From Cyanobium sp. CZS25K (lineage in GTDB: Bacteria > Cyanobacteriota > Cyanobacteriia > PCC-6307 > Cyanobiaceae): DNA of 64,000 nucleotides. Position 1 is the first letter of the stretch; each line of letters begins with the position of its first letter. The stretch is taken from NCBI GenBank assembly GCA_030373325.1, contig JAUCZB010000014.1, positions 16,614-80,613 of the forward strand, read 5' to 3'. Position numbers and translations under genes: made by a program. Below, in pieces: positions 20,668 through 29,156 of the stretch. The notes under the pieces were generated by a model. The model did not search any database and was not told the origin of the DNA. It saw only the letters and a list, made by a program, of their open reading frames with translations.

Positions 20668-21397
20668 CGGGGACCCGCTCCAGGCCAAGGGCCCCCAGCA
20701 GCTCGGCGATGCCGTCACCGGTGCGGGAGGAGACCTCCACGATCCGGGCCTGCGGCGCCACACGGGCGAGATGACCGCGGGCCTGGGGGCCGTCGAAACC
20801 GCAGGCCTCGGCCAGATCGCTCTTGCTGATCACCACCACATCAGCGGAGTGGAAGATGGCCGGGTACTTGAGGGGCTTGTCCTCCCCTTCGGTGACCGAC
20901 AGGAGCACCACCCTCTGGCTCTCGCCCAGATCGAAGGCGGCCGGACAGACCAGATTGCCCACGTTCTCGACCACCAGCAAGGCCAGGCCGTCCAGGGGAT
21001 GGCCGAGATGGGCCAGGTCATGGAGGGCCCGATGCACCATCGCCGCCTCCAGATGGCAGGCCTGGCCGGTGGTGATCTGCAGGGCCGGCACCCCGGCGGC
21101 CCGCAGGCGGCGGGCGTCGTTGTCCGTGGCCAGATCGCCGACGATCACCGCCATCGGGTGGCGGGCCCCGGGATCCGATGGCGCCAGCTCCCGGGCCAGC
21201 CGCTCCAGCAGGGCAGTCTTTCCGGAGCCGGGAGAGGACAGCAGGTTGATCACCCGAACCCCTGACGCCGCGAAATGGGCACGGTTGGCCGCCGCCTGGG
21301 CATCGTTGTGGACCAGCAGCCGCTGGCCCATGGCCACCTGCCGAAGGGGCTCAACAACGGGGGGAACCGGTTGGCCGCAATTGCAGTCGACACACAT
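20657..21397 (-). CDS. hypB: Hydrogenase nickel incorporation GTPase HypB
   Basis: A 246-residue SIMIBI-class GTPase that inserts nickel together with HypA. The P-loop is SSPGSGKT. Other signatures are VGDLATDNDARRL, the metal-site region TTGQACHLEAAMV, ENVGNLVCPAAFDLGE and the specificity motif SKSDL. The N-terminus MCVDCNCGQP is the Cys-rich type. I start at ATG 21397, where this motif begins, rather than at 21430. There is no long His stretch. It lies just after the terminator of the outer-membrane gene, so its promoter must be very close or expression relies on read-through. Its stop overlaps the proposed hypF start by 11 nt. Confidence 0.95.
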   Translation of the reverse strand: MCVDCNCGQPVPPVVEPLRQVAMGQRLLVHNDAQAAANRAHFAASGVRVINLLSSPGSGKTALLERLARELAPSDPGARHPMAVIVGDLATDNDARRLRAAGVPALQITTGQACHLEAAMVHRALHDLAHLGHPLDGLALLVVENVGNLVCPAAFDLGESQRVVLLSVTEGEDKPLKYPAIFHSADVVVISKSDLAEACGFDGPQARGHLARVAPQARIVEVSSRTGDGIAELLGALGLERVPVAG

Positions 21398-21431
21398 CGC
21401 AGGATCGACCCCGAGAGAGGAAATCAGCACG

Positions 21432-21492
21432 AAAAAGCCCCGTCGGAGCCCGTGCCTACCGCTGAAGGTTAGGCACGGAGTTCCAACGGGGC
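21432..21492 (-). terminator. Rho-independent terminator of the outer-membrane protein gene
   Basis: On the minus strand a long imperfect stem (outer arms GCCCCGT and ACGGGGC; inner arms CCGTGCCTAAC and GTAGGCACGGG) is followed directly by TTTTT (plus-strand aaaaa at 21432-21436). It lies between the end of the beta-barrel gene (21522) and the hypB start (21397), so it should insulate hypB from upstream transcription. Confidence 0.85.
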
Positions 21493-21521
21493 CCGGTGGC
21501 CGCTGGGATCATCCAGAGTGA

Positions 21522-22586
21522 TCACCAGAGGCCGCGGATCGGCGCGGGGGCCGGCTCAGGCTGGAAGATCGGTGCGGGAGCCGGCTCGGGCTGGACCATG
21601 GGCTCCGGCTCAGGGGTGGGCGCGGGTGCGGCCGCCACGGGACGGGAACCGAAGCGGTAGCGGAAGCCGATCTTGCCGCCCCAGCTGTTGAAAGCGTCGA
21701 AGGTCAGGTTTTCGCTGGTGTAACCGCCGGCACCCTGGTAGACACCCTCAAGGTAGATGTCGGAGTTGTAACTCATGGCATAGGAGACACCCAGCTTGGC
21801 CTGCCAGCCGAACAGCCCCTTGTTGACGCTGTTGGTGGGAATGCCGTTGAGCGCGAAACTCGGGGTGCTGAGGTTGGTGTACCCGATGCCACCGCCGATG
21901 TAGGGCGTCCAGCGGCTGTTGTTTTCGAAGTCGTAATAGAGGCTGGCCAGCACGTCACTCTTGTTGATGACGCCGGAGACGTTGTTGGTGAAAGGCACGA
22001 TGCCGAACGTGCCGAAGCCGATCGGATTGGCGGCACCGACGGCGTTGAGGCTGGCCCGGCTGTAGCCGTAGGTGAGTTCAGCGCGCAGGGCGCCGAAGTC
22101 GTAGCCGACCCCGACATCACCGGAGAAGCCACCGCCCAGATCCAGCCTGGTGGAGTTGTTGTTGCCGAAGTTGTACAGAAGCGGGGTGAAGAAGGGTGAG
22201 ACCAGCGTGCCGTTGCTGTTGACCGTCTGATCACTGGGGGTCTGGGCGCCGGCACCGATGGTGAGATACCACCCTTTGGCGGAATAGCCTTCCTTCACCA
22301 CCGGCAGGGGATAGGTCTGGGCGACCTGCGGAGCCTCGCTCTCCGTTGGCACCGCCTCCGCCAGCTGGAGATCCTGGACGGGAAGCTCCGCTGGGGGAAC
22401 GCTGAGGGGACCTGGTTCGGCGGTGTCGGGAAGGCTGGCGGAGGTGGCCGCCGGGACCGGATCGGCCACGGGCTCGGAGCGTTCACCGGCTGGCCGGAGC
22501 CCCGCCATCGCCGGTCCAGCGAACAGAAGACCGCCGGTGGCGGCGAGGCCCACGCCACGAAGAAGCGTTTTGTTGATCAACGTCAT
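21522..22586 (-). CDS. Outer-membrane beta-barrel protein with Pro/Glu-rich tail
   Basis: About 354 residues starting at ATG 22586. A signal peptide (LLRGVGLAATGGLLFAGPAMA) and a Pro/Ala-rich linker precede a barrel domain from about residue 105, beginning with GWYLTIGAGAQTPSD. Repeated amphipathic strands with aromatic ends follow, such as GDVGVGYDFGALRAELTYGY and WTPYIGGGIGYTNLS, ending in GGKIGFRYRFG. After the last strand comes an unusual tail of about 40 residues made of PEPEP and PEPAPAP units. The barrel resembles OmpA-like/surface-antigen proteins; no OmpA peptidoglycan domain is present. It is inserted between hypA and hypB, on the same strand, with its own leader and terminator. No link to hydrogenase is known. 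Confidence 0.8.
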   Translation of the reverse strand: MTLINKTLLRGVGLAATGGLLFAGPAMAGLRPAGERSEPVADPVPAATSASLPDTAEPGPLSVPPAELPVQDLQLAEAVPTESEAPQVAQTYPLPVVKEGYSAKGWYLTIGAGAQTPSDQTVNSNGTLVSPFFTPLLYNFGNNNSTRLDLGGGFSGDVGVGYDFGALRAELTYGYSRASLNAVGAANPIGFGTFGIVPFTNNVSGVINKSDVLASLYYDFENNSRWTPYIGGGIGYTNLSTPSFALNGIPTNSVNKGLFGWQAKLGVSYAMSYNSDIYLEGVYQGAGGYTSENLTFDAFNSWGGKIGFRYRFGSRPVAAAPAPTPEPEPMVQPEPAPAPIFQPEPAPAPIRGLW

Positions 22587-22754
22587 GACGGTTACATCCC
22601 GCTTGCATGCATCACTCAACTGCGTTCCATCGGCAGAAATGAAAACTCATGGACAGCCAAAGGCCTGGCACAGAGTGGTACAAAAAAGAAAACTTGCGCA
22701 GAACCGCGTAACAATCTCCGCCTGCTCTTACGCCATCACCGGCAGGGCCTGCGC

Positions 22755-23096
22755 TCAGCCGAGCTCCAGGGAGGCAAGCTGCAGTTCCCGGCCCCGCAGC
22801 AGCTCCCGGCTGATGCTGCCGCAGAGCGGGCAGTCGCAGCAGCCATCACGCGCCAGGAAAGGCTGCCCACAGGCGGCACAGAAACACTCGGCAGGCACCG
22901 CTTCGATCTCCAGCCGTGAGCCGGCGGCGATCGTGTCCGCCATCACCACCGCGTGGGCGAAGCGCAGGGCCTCGATCTCCACACCGGCCAGGCTGCCCAC
23001 CCGCAGGGTGATGGCGGCGATGCGGCGGGCGCCATGCCGGGCGGCCTGCTCCAGGGCCAGCTCCCGCACGGCGTCCATCAGGCTGAGTTCATGCAT
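22755..23096 (-). CDS. hypA: Hydrogenase nickel incorporation protein HypA
   Basis: A 113-residue Ni/Zn metallochaperone partner of HypB. The N-terminus [10 protein letters not shown] contains the nickel-binding Met-His. The zinc site is formed by CFCAACG and CDCPLCG in the C-terminal half. The ATG at 23096 overlaps the hoxW stop by 8 nt, so it belongs to the hoxFUYHW-hypA operon. The next gene downstream is the beta-barrel gene, 168 bp away, not hypB. Confidence 0.95.
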   Translation of the reverse strand: MHELSLMDAVRELALEQAARHGARRIAAITLRVGSLAGVEIEALRFAHAVVMADTIAAGSRLEIEAVPAECFCAACGQPFLARDGCCDCPLCGSISRELLRGRELQLASLELG

Positions 23097-23526
23097 GGAG
23101 AGGCAGCGCCCCTTGCAACCAGCCCCGCAGCAGACGGCGGGCCTCCGGTAACTGGCGCCGCAACGCCGGCGAAAAGCGATCGCCCCAGGAGAAGTCGAAG
23201 GCCGGCACCAGCAGCTCATGGGCCGGCACGCAGCGATCGAACAGCTGCTCGGCCAGCGCCAGCAGCCGGGCGGGATCGACCCGGTGGCTGTCCCGCTCCC
23301 AGCCCCGGGCGGCCACCAGGGGGCGCAGCAGGGAGCCGCTGTGGGGTGGCGCCAGCCAGGCATCGACGATCAGCAGCCGATCGGCCGCCGCCACCGTCTC
23401 GGCCAGTTCCGGCGTGAGCTGGTGGCGCTGCAGGCCCAGACCCTCCACCAGATGCCAGCCCACGCCGTCGTCCCCCCGCAGGGGGTTGCCGATGCCGATC
23501 AGCAGCGCTTCTCCGCGGCCGTTCAT
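23089..23526 (-). CDS. hoxW: Hydrogenase maturation endopeptidase HoxW
   Basis: A 145-residue protease that removes the C-terminal peptide of the HoxH precursor after nickel insertion. The start has the HycI/HybD-family motif [19 protein letters not shown], whose Asp is one of the nickel-sensing residues. [15 protein letters not shown] is the second conserved region. The ATG overlaps the hoxH stop (ATGA) and the stop overlaps hypA, so synthesis of protease and substrate is coupled. Length is normal for the family. Confidence 0.93.
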   Translation of the reverse strand: MNGRGEALLIGIGNPLRGDDGVGWHLVEGLGLQRHQLTPELAETVAAADRLLIVDAWLAPPHSGSLLRPLVAARGWERDSHRVDPARLLALAEQLFDRCVPAHELLVPAFDFSWGDRFSPALRRQLPEARRLLRGWLQGALPLHA

Positions 23527-24965
23527 CCCCGCAGGCGCTCGGCCAGCAGGGTGCCATCGGCCGCCAGCAGCTGCAGCCGCAGCGGCATCTGGCCGGCGGC
23601 ATGGGTGGAGCAGGAGAGGCAGGGATCGAAGCAGCGGATGCCCGCCTCCACCCGGTTGAGCATCGCCTCGGGGATCTCGGCGCCGGCGGGCACCGGATCG
23701 GGGATGTATTCCCGGGCGATCTGGTGCACTGTGCGGTTCATCGCCAGGTTGTTCTGGCCGGTGGCGATGATCAGGTTGACGCTGGTGAGCAGGCCGTCGT
23801 CATCCACCTTGTAGTGGTGGAAGAGGGTGCCCCGGGGCGCCTCGCTCACCCCCACCGCCTCGTTGCGGTTGAGGGAGGCCTTCATGCGGATCCGGCCGTG
23901 CATCAGTTCGGGGTCGAGCACCAGGGCCTCGATCGCTTCCAGGCAGGCCACGATCTCCACCAGCCGGGCGTGGTGATAGGCAAAGCTGGAGGTGGCCGGA
24001 TGGCCACTGCGCTGGCGCAGCTCCGTCAGTTCCCGGTCGGCCCAGGGGGTGCCGATGCTGTCGCAGACGTTGAGCCGGGCCAGGGGGCCCACCCGGTAGA
24101 TGCCGTCCGGATAGCCGAGGGGCTTGTAGTACGGGAACTTCAGGTAGCTCCAGGGTTCCACCGCTTCGCCGAGGAAATCGGCGTAGTCGTCCTCGCTGAG
24201 CTGGTCGGCCACGATCGCCCCGGAGGCATCGCGGAAACGGATGCCCCCGTCGATGTGCTCCCAGAGACCCTTGGGGGTGACCAGGCCCATGAACAGGCTG
24301 GGGAAGTCGCCGAAGACGCGCTGCTCCTTCTGCAGCGGACCATCGAGCAGTTTCTTGTAGAGCTCCAGCGCCAGGGTCACGGTGGCCCGGGCCTCCGGCA
24401 GGCGCTCCAGGATCCAGTCCTTGGCCTCCTGGCTCAGGGGGGTGCGCACGCCACCGGGCACCGCCCAGGCGGAGTGAATCTTCCTCCCCCCCAGCAGCTC
24501 CAGGATCTGCTGGCCGAACTGGCGCAGGCGGATGCCGGCCCGAGCCAGGTCGGGGTCGGCGGCCATCAGACCGAAGACGTTGCGTTTGGCCGGATCGCTC
24601 TCCCAGCCCAGCAGGAAATCGGGGCTGCTGAGGTGAAAGAAGGAGAGGGCGTGGGACTGGGTGAGCTGGGCCAGGTTGAGCAGCCGCCGCAGCTTGTCGG
24701 CCGCCGGGGGGATCGAAAGGGCCAGCAGCTTGTCGCCGGTCTTGGCGGCCGCCAGCAGGTGGCTCACCGGACAGATGCCGCAGATGCGGGCCGTGATGCC
24801 CGCCATCTCGGTGAAGGGGCGGCCCTCGCAGAATTTCTCGAAACCGCGGTACTCCACGACGTGGAAACGGGTGTCGGTGAGGTGGCCGGCCTCATCGAGG
24901 TGGAGCGTGATCTTGGCGTGACCCTCGATGCGGGTCACCGGATCGATGATGACGGTGCGGGTCAT
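23523..24965 (-). CDS. hoxH: Bidirectional [NiFe]-hydrogenase large subunit HoxH
   Basis: The 480-residue catalytic subunit that reversibly reduces protons. Active-site cysteines are in [10 protein letters not shown] (Cys62, Cys65) and DPCLSCSTH (Cys449, Cys452). The 25 residues after His455 (AAGQMPLRL onwards) are the expected peptide removed by HoxW. The start ATG 24965 ([18 protein letters not shown]) matches the family; an earlier reading adds 12 unrelated residues. It lies 10 bp after hoxY and overlaps hoxW. No inactivating change is visible. Confidence 0.97.
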   Translation of the reverse strand: MTRTVIIDPVTRIEGHAKITLHLDEAGHLTDTRFHVVEYRGFEKFCEGRPFTEMAGITARICGICPVSHLLAAAKTGDKLLALSIPPAADKLRRLLNLAQLTQSHALSFFHLSSPDFLLGWESDPAKRNVFGLMAADPDLARAGIRLRQFGQQILELLGGRKIHSAWAVPGGVRTPLSQEAKDWILERLPEARATVTLALELYKKLLDGPLQKEQRVFGDFPSLFMGLVTPKGLWEHIDGGIRFRDASGAIVADQLSEDDYADFLGEAVEPWSYLKFPYYKPLGYPDGIYRVGPLARLNVCDSIGTPWADRELTELRQRSGHPATSSFAYHHARLVEIVACLEAIEALVLDPELMHGRIRMKASLNRNEAVGVSEAPRGTLFHHYKVDDDGLLTSVNLIIATGQNNLAMNRTVHQIAREYIPDPVPAGAEIPEAMLNRVEAGIRCFDPCLSCSTHAAGQMPLRLQLLAADGTLLAERLRG

Positions 24966-24975
24966 GGGGTGGTCC

Positions 24976-25575
24976 TCATCCGAAGCGCAGCATGGCCGCA
25001 CCTTCCATCGCCGGCCGCTCCCCGGCCAGCAGGGGGGTGATCGCCTCCCGGATCCGCTCGGCGGACGGGGGGCAACCGGGAAGGTAGAGATCCACCGGGA
25101 TCACCGCATGCAGGGGCAGCACCCTGGGCAGCAGTTCAGGGACGATGCCGGGGGCGAAGGGCAGCTGGCCCGTGGCGTCAGCCAGCTCCAGATAGCCCCG
25201 CTCCAGCACGGCCTTGGCGCTGTCGTGGCCACCATCGAGCAGGTTGCGCAGCCCCGGCACGTTGGCCGTCACGGCGCAGTCGCCGAAGGAGATCACCAGG
25301 GCCGTGCGCTCACGCACCTGCAGGGCCAGTTCCAGGTTGTCGACGTTCGCCACCGCCCCCTCCACCAGGGCGATGTCGACGTTCTCGGGATAGATCTTGG
25401 CGTCGGTGCCGACGGGGGAGAAGACCACATCCGCCCGCTCGGCCAGATCGAAGAGGAACTCATCGAGATCCAGAAACGACATGTGGCAGCCGGAGCAGCC
25501 GGCCAGCCAGACGGTGGCCAGACGGAGCCGGCGGCCGGGGGCGGACAGAGGGGGGGACATGGTGGGGTCGGTCAC
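24976..25575 (-). CDS. hoxY: Bidirectional hydrogenase small subunit HoxY
   Basis: A 199-residue subunit carrying the [4Fe-4S] cluster next to the active site. Cluster cysteines are visible in [14 protein letters not shown], in [15 protein letters not shown] and in [18 protein letters not shown] 25575 overlaps the hoxU stop (GTGA), the same coupling used throughout this operon; an ATG five codons later (25560, [11 protein letters not shown]) is an alternative. There is no Tat signal, as expected for a cytoplasmic hydrogenase. Confidence 0.95.
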   Translation of the reverse strand: MTDPTMSPPLSAPGRRLRLATVWLAGCSGCHMSFLDLDEFLFDLAERADVVFSPVGTDAKIYPENVDIALVEGAVANVDNLELALQVRERTALVISFGDCAVTANVPGLRNLLDGGHDSAKAVLERGYLELADATGQLPFAPGIVPELLPRVLPLHAVIPVDLYLPGCPPSAERIREAITPLLAGERPAMEGAAMLRFG

Positions 25576-26291
25576 TGGTTGTTCCAGCGATGCTGCTCGC
25601 GGGCGCTGCGCAGCAGCGCGGGCAGGCTGGCATCGGGCTGCTTCTCGGCCGTGGTGTCGCTGTTGCGGAACAGGGCACCGGTGGGACACACCTCAACGCA
25701 CTTGCCACAGGAGGTGCAGGCCTGGACCTGGCCCCAAGGCTCATCCAGGCCGGCGACGATGTGGCAGTGGCCGCCGCGACTGCCGATGTCCCACACATGG
25801 GCCCCCTCGATCTCATCGCACACCCGCACGCAGCGGGTGCAGAGGATGCAGCGGTTGTGGTCGAGGGTGAACTGGGGGTGGGAGGCGTCCACCGAGCGGT
25901 GGGGGTACTGGTAAGGGAAGCGGGAGTGGTCCATGCCCACGCTCACGGCCATGTCCTGCAGCTCGCAGTGGGTGTTGGCCACACAGACGGCACATACGTG
26001 GTTGCCCTCCGCGAAGATCAGCTCCACCGCCATGCGCCGAAACTCCTGCAGCTGGGGCGTGTGGGTGTGCACCACCATGCCCTCGGCGGCCGCGGTGCTG
26101 CAGGCGGCCAGCAGCTTCCCGGACCCCTCCACCTCCACCAGGCAGAGCCGGCAGGCCGCCACGGGGGTGAGTCCATCGAGGTGGCAGAGGGTGGGAACGC
26201 CTGCCTGGGCGACACGGGTGGCCTCCAGCAGGCTGGCCCCCGCCGGGACCGCCACGTCATGGCCATTGACGGTGAGGGTGACGACGCTCAT
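25572..26291 (-). CDS. hoxU: Bidirectional hydrogenase diaphorase subunit HoxU
   Basis: A 239-residue electron-transfer subunit with an N-terminal [2Fe-2S] domain ([19 protein letters not shown]). A His/Cys-type cluster region follows ([17 protein letters not shown]), then two [4Fe-4S] motifs ([13 protein letters not shown] and [16 protein letters not shown]). It is homologous to the N-terminal part of complex I NuoG. The ATG overlaps the hoxF stop (ATGA). Length matches the cyanobacterial family. Confidence 0.96.
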   Translation of the reverse strand: MSVVTLTVNGHDVAVPAGASLLEATRVAQAGVPTLCHLDGLTPVAACRLCLVEVEGSGKLLAACSTAAAEGMVVHTHTPQLQEFRRMAVELIFAEGNHVCAVCVANTHCELQDMAVSVGMDHSRFPYQYPHRSVDASHPQFTLDHNRCILCTRCVRVCDEIEGAHVWDIGSRGGHCHIVAGLDEPWGQVQACTSCGKCVEVCPTGALFRNSDTTAEKQPDASLPALLRSAREQHRWNNQ

Positions 26292-27916
26292 CCCGTCACC
26301 CTCCCGGTGGCGACGCAGGCCGAGGGTTCCCGGCAGGCGGCTTCGTATTCGTGACGGAACCAGCGCAGGGTGCTGAGCACCGGATTGGGGGCCGACTGGC
26401 CCAGGCCGCAGAGGCTGGTGACCTTGACCATCTGGCAGAGGGCATCGAGGCGTTCCATGTCGGCGGGGGTAGCCCGGCGTTCCACGAAGCGATCGAGCAG
26501 CTGGGCCAGCTGCACGGTGCCGGCGCGGCAGGGCACGCACTTGCCGCAGCTCTCGTTGACGCTGAAGCCCATGAAGTGGCGCGCCACCTCGGGCATGGAG
26601 GTGGTGGGCCCCATCACCACCATGCCGCCGGAGCCCATCATGGAACCGAGCTCCAGGAGGCTTTCGTAGTCGACGGGGGTGTCGAGCCGTTCCGACGGGA
26701 TGCAGCCGCCTGAGGGGCCCCCCGTCTGCACCGCCTTGATCGGTGAGCCATCGGGCACCCCGCCCCCGATCACTTCCACCACCGTGCGCAGCGGGGTGCC
26801 CATGGGCACCTCCACCAGGCCGGTGTTGACCACCGCTCCGGAGAGGGCGAACACCTTGGTGCCCTTGCTGCGTTCGGTGCCGATGGAGGCGTACCAGTCG
26901 CCCCCCTCCCGCAGGATCACCGGCACGGCGGTGAAGGTTTCCACGTTGTTGATCAGGGTGGGCGCCCCCCACAGTCCCGACTGGGCCGGGAAGGGGGGCC
27001 GGGGCTGGGGCATGCCGCGCTGGCCCTGGATGGAGAGCAGCAGGGCCGTCTCCTCGCCGCAGACGTAGGCGCCGGCCCCCACCCGCACCTCCAGCCGCAG
27101 GTTGAAGGGGGTGCCGTCGATGTGGTTGCCCAGCAGGTGCCGGCTGCGGGCCTGCTGCAGGGCCAGCCGCAGCCGTTCGATCGCCAGGGGATACTCCGCC
27201 CGCACGTAGACGAAGCCCCGCTCGGCGCCGACGGCATAGGCCGCGATCGCCATCCCCTCGATCAGCCGGTGCGGGTCGCTCTCGAGCACGCTGCGGTCCA
27301 TGAAGGCGCCGGGGTCACCCTCATCGGCGTTGCAGACCACATAGCGCGGGCCGGGGGGCTGGAGGGCCACCGTGTCCCACTTCAGGCCGGTCGGATAGCC
27401 GGCGCCGCCGCGGCCCCGCAGGCCGCTGCGGCGCACCTCGTCTCGCACCTGCTCGGGGGTGCACTCCTCCAGCACCCGGCGCAGCTGGGTGTAGGCGCCC
27501 AGGGAGAGGGCGTCGTCGATGGAATCGGGATTCACCTGACCGCAACCCTCGAGCACCACCGACTGCTGCAGGGCGAAGAAGGGGGCCTCCAGATCGAGGC
27601 GATGGGCCGCCAGGGGGTCGCCCGTGGCCGCAGGGACCGCGTCGTCACTCCCAGCAGCGGGGAGGGCGGCGGCGATCAGGGCCCCGGCCTGCTCAGCCGC
27701 CACCCGCCCGAAGAGATGGCTCTGGCCGGGCCGGTCGCAGGCCACCAGGGGGCCGCTGCCGCAGAGGCGCAGGCAGCCCACCGGTTTGATCGTCAGCTGG
27801 CCGGGTTGGAGGCCGGCGGCCTCACGGGCCGCCTCCAGGGCGGTGCGCAGGGCCTGGCTGCCGGCGGAGCGGCAGCCGCTGGCATCGCAGCAGCGCAGCT
27901 GCGGGGGAGCGGGCAT
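26288..27916 (-). CDS. hoxF: Bidirectional hydrogenase diaphorase subunit HoxF
   Basis: The 542-residue NAD(P)H-, FMN- and Fe-S-binding subunit. The N-terminal thioredoxin-like [2Fe-2S] domain has CCDASGCRSAGS and KPVGCLRLCGSGPLV. The FMN/NAD domain carries RGRGGAGYPTGLKW and CNADEGDPGAF. The C-terminal [4Fe-4S] site is ESCGKCVPCRAG with the later SLCGLGQSAPNP. The start ATG is 27916. In most cyanobacteria hoxE lies directly upstream; here hoxE is about 5.6 kb away and a broken substrate-binding-protein gene ends 54 bp upstream instead. Confidence 0.96.
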   Translation of the reverse strand: MPAPPQLRCCDASGCRSAGSQALRTALEAAREAAGLQPGQLTIKPVGCLRLCGSGPLVACDRPGQSHLFGRVAAEQAGALIAAALPAAGSDDAVPAATGDPLAAHRLDLEAPFFALQQSVVLEGCGQVNPDSIDDALSLGAYTQLRRVLEECTPEQVRDEVRRSGLRGRGGAGYPTGLKWDTVALQPPGPRYVVCNADEGDPGAFMDRSVLESDPHRLIEGMAIAAYAVGAERGFVYVRAEYPLAIERLRLALQQARSRHLLGNHIDGTPFNLRLEVRVGAGAYVCGEETALLLSIQGQRGMPQPRPPFPAQSGLWGAPTLINNVETFTAVPVILREGGDWYASIGTERSKGTKVFALSGAVVNTGLVEVPMGTPLRTVVEVIGGGVPDGSPIKAVQTGGPSGGCIPSERLDTPVDYESLLELGSMMGSGGMVVMGPTTSMPEVARHFMGFSVNESCGKCVPCRAGTVQLAQLLDRFVERRATPADMERLDALCQMVKVTSLCGLGQSAPNPVLSTLRWFRHEYEAACREPSACVATGRVTG

Positions 27917-27938
27917 GGGGAACCGGAAGTGCCTAACG

Positions 27939-27950
27939 CCTTGCTAGCCA
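27939..27950 (-). repeat. 12-bp element upstream of hoxF, shared with hoxE
   Basis: On the minus strand TGGCTAGCAAGG lies 22 nt before the hoxF ATG. The identical 12-mer lies at a similar distance before hoxE (34089-34100). It contains the palindrome GCTAGC. Its role is unknown; it could be a shared leader element or a scar of the rearrangement that separated hoxE from hoxF. Confidence 0.5.
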
Positions 27951-27970
27951 GGAAATGGCCGGGTGTCCGT

Positions 27971-29027
27971 TCACTCGCCCCGGGCGAAGCCCCGGGCGAA
28001 GCTGTCCACCGTGGTCGGCAAGGGGGTGTTGGCAGGAATCACACCATTGGCGTAAAGGACCTGACGGATCTTCTCCAGAAGCGGGGGCAGATTGTTCTGA
28101 AGCGGTGCCAGCAGCTCGTACTGCTCCTGCGGCCCCGGATAGCGGATCTGGCCCAGGACGGCAGGCCCTATGGCGGAGCCGAGACCGAGATAGCGCGCCA
28201 TCTCCTGGCGCACCGCCGCTGGTTGGTGGCTCTCCTCCGCCCGAACGGCCTGCCAGGCCTGGACAAGGGCCAGAACCGTGTCGGGGTAAAGCTGGAGAAA
28301 CTCGGCTTCCACGGCAAGCACATCCAGGATTTCGTAGGGGAGTTGCCGACTCGTGAACAGGGTCTGCAGCGGCAGGGAGCGCAGCAGCATTTCGCTGCGG
28401 GGGGGGGTAGCTCACCACCGCCTGCACCTGCCCCTCCCGCAGGGCCGCCGCCCATGAGCTGGCGGGCAGGAAACGCAGCTGAGAAGGGGAGGGGGCAGGC
28501 AGGCCCTGGGTCTCGAACGCCCGGGCCAGGAGGTACCGCGCCAGGCCGCCGCGCTCGAGAGCGATCGGGCGATCGACCAGGCCCTGCAGACCCTGCACCC
28601 CCTGGCGAGCCAGGAGCTGATCGGCACCACGGGACTCATCGATGACGTAGACGATCACCGGACACCGCTCCGGGGCCACCCCGCAGATGGTGACCACATC
28701 GATCGTGGTGGTGGCGATCGCCTGGGCCCTGCCCGAGACGTAGGCCTGCAACGACCCCTCCGGGTCGGCGAAGGTTTGCAGATCGAGGTTGAGCCGGCGG
28801 GAGTCGTAGTGCCTGCCGGCCTTGGCCAGGGCGAAATAGGCGTACCCCGGCCATGGGTTCACCGCCAGCATCAGCCGTGGAGGCTTGCGGTGACAGCCCA
28901 TCGCGATCGCCAGCAGCAGGGGCCCCAGCAGGGCGATCCGGCCGAGACGCTGCCGCCGACCCCGGTGGCCTCTTCCCGGGGGATGGGCCACGCCGGCGCC
29001 AACACCGATGGGTGGGCCAGAAGGCAT
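27971..29027 (-). pseudogene. Frameshifted ABC substrate-binding lipoprotein (NMT1/TauA-like)
   Basis: A periplasmic binding protein of the nitrate/sulfonate/taurine type split by a frameshift. The first frame starts near ATG 29027, has a lipoprotein signal (LLGPLLLAIAMGC), then LAVNPWPGYAYFALAKAG and YVSGRAQAIATTTID. It runs to QAVVSYPP and is then disrupted at a run of nine C (minus strand, near 28399-28407). The next frame continues the family sequence immediately (EMLLRSLPLQTLFTSRQLPY, then YPDTVLALVQAWQAV) to a TGA at 27971. Eight C would restore one protein. A sequencing error or phase-variable tract is as possible as true decay. No permease or ATPase gene is adjacent. Confidence 0.75.
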
Positions 29028-29156
29028 GGAACAAGTAGCCTGAAGCACAACAATCGCGCACTTTTTTCATTTCAGCTGTCCCCTGTCTCCGCCTTCTTTT
29101 CCCTGCCTCCAACCCCGCTGCCAGATGAACGCAACAACCGGGAGTGGAGCTCTCTG

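Noticed and set aside
22587..22754. An NtcA (GTA-N8-TAC) or LexA site in the leader of the beta-barrel gene
   Set aside because: No sequence with the required spacing is present; GTAC-like bits are isolated.
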